From: a virus
Reading direction: 5' to 3' (one strand)
DNA: 64,000 nt
Virus record (IMG/VR): IMGVR_UViG_3300027763_000027
Span: 1 to 64,000 of that record
The translations under genes were made by a program, and so were the position numbers. Position 1 is the stretch's first letter, and each line of letters opens with the position of its first letter. Below the pieces are notes generated by a model, which did not search any database, had not been told where the DNA came from, and worked only from the letters and a program-made list of their open reading frames with translations. Shown piece by piece: positions 54,037-60,871 of the stretch.

Positions 54037-54879
54037 TTAAAATATAATTAAGCCTTTAGATGGTTTTTTTACTTCCAATGGATGTACAAAGGGTTCAAAT
54101 TTATATATTTTTATTAATTCTGGAAATCGACTTTTTAACATAAGCCAAACGGGTTCATCATGATCTATTAAATTATAACTAAACATTATATTACATTCTT
54201 CATGAAATTTTTCTTGAATAAATTTAAAATTTTTTCTATGGGAAAATATACTACATCCCCATATTTTTTTCCAAAAAAACAAAAACTCCCAATTCCAATC
54301 TGTAGGTAATTTCCATCTTTCTAAAATTTCTGTATAAGCCATCATATGTAGACTATTATTATCTAGAAAACATTCTGTTGGATTATAAGTAAAATCTTTT
54401 GGCATATGACGTTTTTCTCTTAAAATTCCAAAATCTAACCAAGCGTAATATTCATGATTAGATAAATTATTCTCGATAACATAATTAATAATATCTATTT
54501 TTGAATAATTTATTAAATTATACTCTACATGATTTACTTCTGGAGTTGTACCCCTGCAAGGTCTTCTAACTTTTATTTTTTGAAAATAATCAGAATTTAA
54601 TATTTGTTTTGAGATAGTTAAGTTTTTCCAAGCATGAGTATTGTCTATTAAAAACTTTTCATTAATTTTAAATAAAGTAATATTTTTTTTATTTTTTAAT
54701 TCAATTAATTTTTTAAGTTCGGTTTCTATTTTTTCATCATAAAAAAGTATTATATCATTTTTTATATCTAAAAGATTAGAAAAATATTCTAAATATAAGG
54801 ATGGAGTTTTATTTTTTATTAATGAACTTAAATCCAAATATAAAGTGATTATACAAGGTAGATCTAAATTGTTTTCCAT
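54037..54879 (-). CDS. HtrL/YibB-like glycosyltransferase
   Basis: A 280-residue protein. The pattern CIITLYLDLSS at the start, SLYLEYFSNLL, then YYAWLDFGILREKRHMP and CSIFSHRKNF fits the HtrL/YibB family, which has a GT-A-like fold; WLDFG stands in the DxD position. E. coli YibB lies in an LPS core gene cluster. Sugar and acceptor are unknown. It overlaps the upstream glycosyltransferase gene by 16 bases, so both are made from one transcript. Confidence 0.65.
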   Translation of the reverse strand: MENNLDLPCIITLYLDLSSLIKNKTPSLYLEYFSNLLDIKNDIILFYDEKIETELKKLIELKNKKNITLFKINEKFLIDNTHAWKNLTISKQILNSDYFQKIKVRRPCRGTTPEVNHVEYNLINYSKIDIINYVIENNLSNHEYYAWLDFGILREKRHMPKDFTYNPTECFLDNNSLHMMAYTEILERWKLPTDWNWEFLFFWKKIWGCSIFSHRKNFKFIQEKFHEECNIMFSYNLIDHDEPVWLMLKSRFPELIKIYKFEPFVHPLEVKKPSKGLIIF

Positions 54880-55658
54880 AAATTAATTTTGGTTTCTTTT
54901 AGGTTTTCTATTTCTAAATCTTTCTTATTTAATGAATGAGAGTTTTTGTCTCCTCCAGTAGCTTTCTCCCAAAAGGGTTTCCAAAAATGGTTTCTTTTAA
55001 TTCTATCATCAAAGTTTGTATACCCTAAGTGATAAATGAATGGATAATCTTTATGTATATATTCGTATGGGTCTTGTAAATTTAAGGCATACATAAGATT
55101 AAGTGTTGGGACTAGATTTGAATTTTCATCTATTAATTCATCTGTGCTAGTTTTATCGTAATCTGGTCTTCCATCTTGCTTGACTCCAAAATTTACTGCT
55201 CCACGATATAGTCCTTTTTTATGAATGTACCATTTAAATCCTATATCTTTATAATGATAAAAGTCTCCATAAAGATTTATGACTGGGACAAAAAAAGCTT
55301 TAACTTGATCTAATGCTAATAATTGCTCGCAAAGTTTAATTAAATAGTTCTTATTTCCACCAAATCTTTCATCAAAATCTTGTAGAATACATATATCACC
55401 TGTGCATCCTTGTAGGGCTGCGTTTACAATTTTACCATAACAAAATGGGTCATCGTAACTAAATTCTGTTGGGATGATTTTTACATTAAAATTATTATCT
55501 TTTACATATTTAGAGATTGTTTCTAAAGATGAATCTTGGCTCTTATTGATAGCCAAACAAACTTCATCTGCATAATATAAGAAGTTTTTGATTGCATCTT
55601 GATAATTAAAATTTTTTTCTATAACATTAAATGCTGTTGAATATATACTAATCTTCAT
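54864..55658 (-). CDS. GT2-like glycosyltransferase
   Basis: A 264-residue protein when started at ATG 55658, 7 bases after a GGGGAG ribosome site; an ATG at 55673 overlaps that site and is less likely. GT-A features are MKISIYSTAFNV at the start, YADEVCLAINKSQDSS, TEFSYDDPFCYGKIVNAAL and the metal site ILQDFDERFGG. No membrane segment is seen. It starts in a 4-base overlap with the preceding glycosyltransferase gene. Confidence 0.65.
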   Translation of the reverse strand: MKISIYSTAFNVIEKNFNYQDAIKNFLYYADEVCLAINKSQDSSLETISKYVKDNNFNVKIIPTEFSYDDPFCYGKIVNAALQGCTGDICILQDFDERFGGNKNYLIKLCEQLLALDQVKAFFVPVINLYGDFYHYKDIGFKWYIHKKGLYRGAVNFGVKQDGRPDYDKTSTDELIDENSNLVPTLNLMYALNLQDPYEYIHKDYPFIYHLGYTNFDDRIKRNHFWKPFWEKATGGDKNSHSLNKKDLEIENLKETKINLWKTI

Positions 55659-56497
55659 GTTGAAACTCCCCATTTTTCTGCTATTTGTTCAACTGGAACA
55701 TTTCTTATGAAAGATAAGTAATACTTTTGTAGGATTGGTTCTTTATTGAACATATCAGTAAATATCTTATCATTTTCCCATTTATTTGTCAATAAGAAAT
55801 TATGAAGACTTTCTATTGTATAATCTAAATTATATTTAAATGCACAATATTGCCTGAAATTTAACCTGTTCGACTCTAATTCTTGATATTCTTTTATATT
55901 ATTTTCTCGACCTAATAATAGATGATTAGAGCGTCCATATACCCAATAATACTTCAAGTGGTGTTTGTACATATCTTGTTGAGTTCTATTTCCTAATCTA
56001 GTGTTCCAAGTTATTTCTTTATTATCGTCTGTATGCCCAAAATATTGAGCTAAGTCTATTCTTCTTTCTCTATTATTAACTATGCCCCAATGAGGATTAC
56101 CTTGAAAATACATGTCGTCATAATATTTAAATAAAAAACCTTTTCCTAGCCACCAACAAGACGAAATTCTATTGTTGTCTAAATCTTGAACAAAAGATTT
56201 TATGTTTTTAGTAAAATCTGGATTAAGTCTTTCTTCGTCATCCCTTAGTAAAAACCAATCTCCAACTTTCATTGGTCCTTGTCTTAATATTTCATTGTTT
56301 TGAAAATCAAAATCATTTGTCCATGATCTATGTATAATCTTGCCTTTGCCTTTTCTGGATTCTAGTAGTTCTAAACTTCCGTCAGTAGAACCTCCATCAA
56401 CAAAAATTAATCCATCAAAATGACTATAAACATCTTTTGTTAGTCCATCTATTTTATCTTTTTTGTTTTGTGTTATTCCGCATAAATATACATTCAT
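55655..56497 (-). CDS. GT2-family glycosyltransferase
   Basis: A 280-residue protein. The N-terminal block LIFVDGGSTDGSLELLES is the classic GT2 nucleotide-binding motif, followed by IHRSWTNDFDFQNNEIL and the metal site LLRDDEERLNPDF. The C-terminal part is Tyr/Asn-rich, with no membrane segments. It overlaps genes on both sides by 4 bases. The sugar specificity is unknown. Confidence 0.8.
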   Translation of the reverse strand: MNVYLCGITQNKKDKIDGLTKDVYSHFDGLIFVDGGSTDGSLELLESRKGKGKIIHRSWTNDFDFQNNEILRQGPMKVGDWFLLRDDEERLNPDFTKNIKSFVQDLDNNRISSCWWLGKGFLFKYYDDMYFQGNPHWGIVNNRERRIDLAQYFGHTDDNKEITWNTRLGNRTQQDMYKHHLKYYWVYGRSNHLLLGRENNIKEYQELESNRLNFRQYCAFKYNLDYTIESLHNFLLTNKWENDKIFTDMFNKEPILQKYYLSFIRNVPVEQIAEKWGVST

Positions 56498-57486
56498 TTG
56501 TTAAACTCCTCTATTAGTTGGTTGTATTCGTTTTTGCAATGAAATTTATCTTTTGCATAATCGAATATTTGTTTTCTATCTATTTTTAATGCTTTATTTT
56601 TTAATCTTTCAAAGTCTTCAAATGTAGACATCGTTAAATCAAAAAACTTAGAATTATTTGTTACTCCACCTTGATCTTCGTCTAAAGATATAACTGGTGC
56701 ACCTCTACTGTAAGATTCTAAGGTAATTATATTACATGACTCTATGAGCCTTGTAAATTGACAAAGCGCAATTGCGTTTGAAAAAACTTTATTTTTGTCT
56801 TCATCTTTTAAAGTTAAATGAAAAGAAAAATTTGGTAAATATAAATTTCTTAGAAAATCTTCTAACTGATCACTATTCCATGGCGCACCATAAGCAACGA
56901 ATTTATCTTCTGGATTTAATTTCGCTAAATTAATAAATAAATCTAAACCTTTTGATTGTAGTCCCCAGCCAAGGCTTGCGCACCATAAGAAATATTTTTT
57001 GCCTTGTTCTTTTTCATCAAAATAATAATCTTCATCAGATAGTCCATGAGGTATAACGCAAGAATATTCCTTATTATAATAATTTTCATAAGATTTCATT
57101 TGATTAAATGATAAAAATCTAGACTTTATATTTTCTGAAGAATAGACTTGGCTTGATGGCCTTTGATTTTTTGCTAAACCAGAGCAGTTTGCGTTTATTG
57201 TTTTTATATTTTTTTTATCTAAGATTTTTAACGAATCTGTGGATAAATTATAGGTTATTACTTTATCGTTTGGATTTATTAAATTCATTGAGTAGAATAT
57301 AAATTCTGATTCAGATTCAGCATTTACGTATATATAATTTTCAAGATTTAATTTTTTACATGATATAATTTGTAATTTTATATTATTACTCTTGCAGTAT
57401 TTGATAAAAGCTTCTATTCTTTTTTCTATTCCTCCAACTTGATCTGCTGGGAATATATTATGGGTATTTAATAAGACCATATTCAA
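56494..57486 (-). CDS. GT4-like (GT-B) glycosyltransferase
   Basis: A 330-residue protein. The N-terminal ADQVGGIEKRIEAFIKYC, then IPHGLSDEDYYF, FLWCASLGWGLQSKGLDLFI and CNIITLESYSRGAPVISLDE follow the GT4 layout; the E-x7-E loop is reduced. It is the first of a four-gene overlapping glycosyltransferase run that ends at 54037. TAATAT lies 7 bases before the ATG, but no convincing -35 was found. Confidence 0.7.
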   Translation of the reverse strand: MNMVLLNTHNIFPADQVGGIEKRIEAFIKYCKSNNIKLQIISCKKLNLENYIYVNAESESEFIFYSMNLINPNDKVITYNLSTDSLKILDKKNIKTINANCSGLAKNQRPSSQVYSSENIKSRFLSFNQMKSYENYYNKEYSCVIPHGLSDEDYYFDEKEQGKKYFLWCASLGWGLQSKGLDLFINLAKLNPEDKFVAYGAPWNSDQLEDFLRNLYLPNFSFHLTLKDEDKNKVFSNAIALCQFTRLIESCNIITLESYSRGAPVISLDEDQGGVTNNSKFFDLTMSTFEDFERLKNKALKIDRKQIFDYAKDKFHCKNEYNQLIEEFNK

Positions 57487-57490
57487 GATA

Positions 57491-57646
57491 TTATTTAATA
57501 AAAAAAGATGATTTTTTGCTTTTAGAAAGGTTGGTTTTTATATATTTTTTAGCTAATTGGAATCCTTCTTTTGTTTTAGGGAAAACCCCATGCAAAAATT
57601 TGTCGTTTTTAGAATATATTGCGTAAAATGGCAGCTTTTGCTTCAT
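57491..57646 (-). CDS. Small basic hypothetical protein
   Basis: A 51-residue ORF filling most of the gap between the glycosyltransferase run and the DUF5856-like gene. Aromatic start (LPFYAIYSKNDKFLHGVF), then a Lys-rich helix (GFQLAKKYIKTNL). TATCAT stands 5 bases before its ATG, with TTGTAA 18 bases further up. Function unknown. The remaining 54 bases up to 57700 hold only this promoter-like sequence. Confidence 0.5.
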   Translation of the reverse strand: MKQKLPFYAIYSKNDKFLHGVFPKTKEGFQLAKKYIKTNLSKSKKSSFFIK

Positions 57647-57700
57647 AATATATGATACAGGAATACTATATATTATTACAAAATTAAATTAATTATGAAT

Positions 57701-58372
57701 TTACGCTAATGTTAAAAGATATTTTAATTGATTTAATGAACTAAGAATTTCATCTCTAATATTTAATAGATCTGAGTCTTTTGAGGGGTCGAGCATATTA
57801 GATAAGCTAATTAAAAATTGAATATATTTATCTGTAAGAGCTATTAAATCTGTATCTTTATAATTAGCTAAAGTAATATTAAATGTATTGACAGCAATCA
57901 CTCTGCCATATTTGCCCATATAAGTTTCAATAAATTCATCGGTATTTTCTACTAGGCTACTTACTATTTCGTCAAATGATTTATGTTGTGAAAATGAGGT
58001 TGTTTGCCAATGTAAGATTTTATATTGGTGTTGCATTTGAAGAAAAGTAGTTTGAATTTTTTCCCCATCTAAAGATTCAGTATTTTTGTTATCTTGGAGA
58101 TCAGATATATCTTGAGCTTTAATTTCTGGAGCTGGTGCAGTCACAGCTGTATTTGTTGGTTCTTTAATTTTATTCATATTTTTAATATCTTCTGTAAAAT
58201 CTACTTCAATTTCGTTTGCTTTGCTTTTCTTTTTGGGATTGCTATAAGTATTTAAGCAAATTGCAACTTGTTGCTTATTTTCCATTTTTGGATTATCTTT
58301 ATTAACCTTATGCATACATCTATTCATATAATCGTGTTGTTTTTCATTTTTGTGCGGTTGAGGTATTGGCAT
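57701..58372 (-). CDS. DUF5856-like (ferritin-like helical) phage protein
   Basis: A 223-residue protein in two parts. Residues 1-45 (MPIPQPHKNEKQHDYMNRCM, then QQVAICLNTYSN) resemble a short motif often found at the start of phage head-maturation or virion proteins. Residues about 105-223 carry QMQHQYKILHWQTTSFSQHK and TDEFIETYMGKYGR, typical of DUF5856, a four-helix, ferritin/Dps-like family known from phages and giant viruses. No complete ferroxidase site can be assigned. The linker between is Ala/Pro/Thr-rich. A GTGTAAT element lies 9 bases before the ATG. Confidence 0.6.
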   Translation of the reverse strand: MPIPQPHKNEKQHDYMNRCMHKVNKDNPKMENKQQVAICLNTYSNPKKKSKANEIEVDFTEDIKNMNKIKEPTNTAVTAPAPEIKAQDISDLQDNKNTESLDGEKIQTTFLQMQHQYKILHWQTTSFSQHKSFDEIVSSLVENTDEFIETYMGKYGRVIAVNTFNITLANYKDTDLIALTDKYIQFLISLSNMLDPSKDSDLLNIRDEILSSLNQLKYLLTLA

Positions 58373-58381
58373 AATACTATT

Positions 58382-58432
58382 ATTACACTTAAATTAATGC
58401 TATTTATTTATGTATTTTGCGCTTGGTGTAAT
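58382..58432. promoter_or_regulatory. Divergent GTGTAAT elements
   Basis: The minus-strand copy (AAGTGTAATAAT, core 58383-58388) points to the DUF5856-like gene. The plus-strand copy (GGTGTAATGAT, core 58426-58431) points to the 24-residue ORF at 58441. Their TGTAAT cores end 9 and 8 bases before the respective ATGs. The arrangement mirrors that at 6006-6028. Confidence 0.5.
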
Positions 58433-58440
58433 GATTTTGT

Positions 58441-58515
58441 ATGACTATTACGACTATATTAATCTGTATTGCTGTTTTTGTTTATATATTTTATCTTATT
58501 GAAAGACTAAAATAA
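58441..58515 (+). CDS. 24-residue single-membrane-segment peptide
   Basis: A short plus-strand ORF (MTITTILICIAVFVYIFYLI, then ERLK) consisting of one hydrophobic helix and a basic tail. It is the only plus-strand gene in this region, fits exactly between the divergent gene and the convergent stop at 58516, and has a GTGTAAT element 8 bases before the ATG. It could be a tiny membrane protein such as an antiholin or host-membrane modulator. No homology is claimed. Confidence 0.4.
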   Translation: MTITTILICIAVFVYIFYLIERLK

Positions 58516-58782
58516 TTATTCGTCTAAGTAATCTTTAATGTCTTCTATTAGTTTTTGTCTTTTATTGCGTTCTAAAACTGTTATTAAGGTAGCTATTGAT
58601 ATTGGAAAAGCAAACCTAAGAAAGAATTGAAGGTGGTCTTCTCTACTTAATAAATCAAAATAATTAATATAAAGGTCACTTAGCCCCCAAAACGTAAAAA
58701 GCATCGCTGGCACAAATGAGATAAAAAAGAACTTATCATAAGTTTTTAAATTAGTCCACCAATTCTTAATTTTAATTACCAT
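58516..58782 (-). CDS. Small membrane protein with two transmembrane segments
   Basis: An 88-residue protein. Hydrophobic helices lie at about residues 19-36 (FFISFVPAMLFTFWGLSD) and 53-69 (FLRFAFPISIATLITVL), with a charged C-terminal tail (RNKRQKLIEDIKDYLDE). Size and topology are compatible with a holin, but no holin family was recognised and the endolysin gene is far away. A GTGTAAG element lies 8 bases before its ATG. Confidence 0.5.
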   Translation of the reverse strand: MVIKIKNWWTNLKTYDKFFFISFVPAMLFTFWGLSDLYINYFDLLSREDHLQFFLRFAFPISIATLITVLERNKRQKLIEDIKDYLDE

Positions 58783-58790
58783 ACATAAAG

Positions 58791-58797
58791 CTTACAC
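58791..58797 (-). promoter_or_regulatory. GTGTAAG element before the small membrane gene
   Basis: GGTGTAAGCTT on the minus strand, preceded by AATTTAATC. The TGTAAG core ends 8 bases before the ATG at 58782. No ribosome site lies between. Confidence 0.4.
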
Positions 58798-58801
58798 CAG
58801 A

Positions 58802-59698
58802 TTAAATTGGCGTGGCTTCTCTAGGATTTGGATTTGAAGTTACTGGTGGTACAAGATTAGGGTTCATTAAAGGATTAAACTGTTGTGAGTTAGATACTGC
58901 TCCTGCTCCACTACCTACTGGTGCAGGACTAGTTGATACTTCAGAACCAGCAGCAGTATCAATATCAGGAATATCACCTCCATCAACTTTACCTAAAGCA
59001 GTTGCGCTATCAATTCTACCAGATACTACATCATTTATTTCACTAGCAAAAGATATGCCTTGGGCTTTTGCAGTTTCTTGTGCGCTAGTAACACCTTTAA
59101 TTAAAGCTTCATTAGCAAGTGGTGGCAATCCTTTTTCATTAAATAAAGGTGATGAAGATGTTAAGTCTTTTACATCAACACTCTTTGGACTTGAAGATGT
59201 CATTCCATTTGGTGTTGCAGAAATTCCTTCGCCAGATTGTAATGTCATTGATTTACCATTTTTATCTGTTACAATAACCCCTTTGGTTGTTTCAGCGACT
59301 GCAATATGCGTGGCATCATCTTTTACATCAAGCATTACAGTGCTACCGCTAATCGCAGCTGTAACGCTTCCTGTTGTTACAGTTATCGTCTCTGTTTCTG
59401 GATCTTTTGAAACAAGAAATGTCCCTTTATCGCATTTAACTAATCTCTCTTGTTTAACAAATGAAAATAAAGCATTTGCACCGATACGCGTTATTGATTT
59501 ATCATCTAATGATAATTCGCACATGCTCTGCTCGCCAGTGCCAACTTGAGTATCTGATTCTATTTTATCATTTAAAACTGCTGTTATTTTATTTGTATTT
59601 TGAACTGTATATACATTATTTTTTAAATATGATACAAATGATGCAGAAGCACTATGAGTTAATAATGCTAAGATAGGTAGATAAATTAATATTCTCAT
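58802..59698 (-). CDS. Exported FecR-domain protein
   Basis: A 298-residue protein with a signal peptide (RILIYLPILALLTHSASA, cleavage likely after residue 20). Residues about 30-165 follow the FecR pattern: IESDTQVGTGEQSMCELSLD, ITRIGANALFSF, KGTFLVSKD, TGSVTAAISGSTVML and SGEGISA. Such secreted FecR proteins are frequent in Verrucomicrobiota and Planctomycetota. The C-terminal 130 residues are low-complexity, Pro/Asn/Ser-rich. It is the last gene of the exported-protein cluster and was probably acquired from a host. Confidence 0.75.
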   Translation of the reverse strand: MRILIYLPILALLTHSASASFVSYLKNNVYTVQNTNKITAVLNDKIESDTQVGTGEQSMCELSLDDKSITRIGANALFSFVKQERLVKCDKGTFLVSKDPETETITVTTGSVTAAISGSTVMLDVKDDATHIAVAETTKGVIVTDKNGKSMTLQSGEGISATPNGMTSSSPKSVDVKDLTSSSPLFNEKGLPPLANEALIKGVTSAQETAKAQGISFASEINDVVSGRIDSATALGKVDGGDIPDIDTAAGSEVSTSPAPVGSGAGAVSNSQQFNPLMNPNLVPPVTSNPNPREATPI

Positions 59699-59735
59699 AA
59701 TCTATTAGACAGGTGAAGTTAGGATTCATTAGATT

Positions 59736-59954
59736 TCATTTTATTATAAAAATTGAATAATTTCCATGTCCCAAGCATTGATAATAATATTCATAATAAT
59801 CCTGTCCATTTTTATATACTCCAAAAATATCGTCTTGAAAATGTTCTTTTAATGATACTGTTTGATGTTCTCCAATTTGTTTAGTTATCCAATTAGATAC
59901 TTCTGTTACATCTCCTTGAAATACTACTATTTTCCCATGACTTGCGTGTTGCAT
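59736..59954 (-). CDS. Small hypothetical protein
   Basis: A 72-residue protein (GKIVVFQGDVTEVSNWITKQ, then a Tyr-rich YYEYYYQCLGHGNYSIFII). No signal peptide. It overlaps the upstream membrane protein gene by 28 bases, so it belongs to the same transcript. Family not recognised. Confidence 0.45.
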   Translation of the reverse strand: MQHASHGKIVVFQGDVTEVSNWITKQIGEHQTVSLKEHFQDDIFGVYKNGQDYYEYYYQCLGHGNYSIFIIK

Positions 59955-60193
59955 TTCTCTACTCCAGCTGCAGTTTGAATATCTAAATTATTTTTATTTT
60001 GTTTTGCTACAATTGATCCTATCATAGTTAATATTAAAATGCAAGCAAAAGCTAGTCCATAATATGTTTTTTCTTGAGCTTTCTTTTTAGTTCTATATTG
60101 ATGAAAATTACTTATAAAGTCTTCTGTGTCCCTTTTGGATGGGAGACTCTTTTCGTAATTACTTAATAATAAGTTTCTCATGTTGTTGTCCAT
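59927..60193 (-). CDS. Small single-pass membrane protein
   Basis: An 88-residue protein. A basic N-terminal half (residues 1-40, RTKKKAQEK) is followed by one membrane helix (YYGLAFACILILTMIGSIVA, residues about 44-63) and a short periplasmic tail with one Cys. In host-like clusters, small one-helix proteins with a cytosolic domain sometimes act as anti-sigma-like factors, but no such motif is clear here. Its neighbours are the prepilin and FecR genes. Confidence 0.5.
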   Translation of the reverse strand: MDNNMRNLLLSNYEKSLPSKRDTEDFISNFHQYRTKKKAQEKTYYGLAFACILILTMIGSIVAKQNKNNLDIQTAAGVEKCNTQVMGK

Positions 60194-60202
60194 TGTTTTA
60201 TT

Positions 60203-60871
60203 CTATCTAACTTTTGTATCAGATTCTAATATTACACTACCGTCTGTTCTTAATAAATTCCTAAATTGACCATGTGGATTTTTTACTGTTTCATTTAATG
60301 ATGCAGAAGAATGATTTGTAAAAGCTTTTGTAAAATCAACTAAAAAATAATCATTTGTATCTACTCCAATTAATTTTTCTGAATTTTGTATACCATATGC
60401 TCCTCCAGCCCCACCAAAGCAAGACCCTCTTTTCCATATTATCGAATGCTTCTCGTCATGCGCTGGACAAGTAAATACTGGATTACCTTTTCTTTTCTTA
60501 CCACCTATAGATCGAACAGTTATATAATTTGTAATATAATATTCAAGATTAGATTTATCAACGACATTTGCAGTATCGCCTCCATATCTAGAATCTCGAA
60601 TAAAAGTATTTATTGTTTGACCATCTGGGCCAGGAGGAAGCCAACCATCATTATCATTAGCAAATAAATTAATTGCCATACCTACTTGTTTCATATTTGA
60701 TGCACAAACAGCTTGAGATGATTTACGTTTAACGGCTGAATACGCAGGAAATATCAAACTCGCTAATAATCCAATTATACCAATTACAACTAACATTTCA
60801 ACTAATGTAAAACCAAAACGTGAGAGTTTTAATAATCTTAAATGCTCTAAGAATGAGTTTTGTGTTGGCAT
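60203..60871 (-). CDS. Prepilin-like protein with type IV N-methylation signal
   Basis: A 222-residue protein. The prepilin peptidase site RFG/FTLVEMLVVIGIIGLLASL (Gly/Phe cleavage, Glu at +5) is perfect and is followed by the long hydrophobic helix. The downstream block SSQAVCASNMKQVGMAINLF and DGWLPPGP are typical of the abundant prepilin-like proteins of Verrucomicrobiota, Planctomycetota and Lentisphaerota. A strong AAGGAG ribosome site lies within the end of the PEP-CTERM gene, which it overlaps by 25 bases. It is unusual for a phage. Confidence 0.82.
   Translation of the reverse strand: MPTQNSFLEHLRLLKLSRFGFTLVEMLVVIGIIGLLASLIFPAYSAVKRKSSQAVCASNMKQVGMAINLFANDNDGWLPPGPDGQTINTFIRDSRYGGDTANVVDKSNLEYYITNYITVRSIGGKKRKGNPVFTCPAHDEKHSIIWKRGSCFGGAGGAYGIQNSEKLIGVDTNDYFLVDFTKAFTNHSSASLNETVKNPHGQFRNLLRTDGSVILESDTKVR

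Noticed and set aside
58812-59549. Long plus-strand ORF opposite the FecR gene
   Set aside because: It is a shadow of a Ser/Thr/Val-rich coding strand. The minus strand has a signal peptide and FecR motifs, and no start signal is seen on the plus strand.
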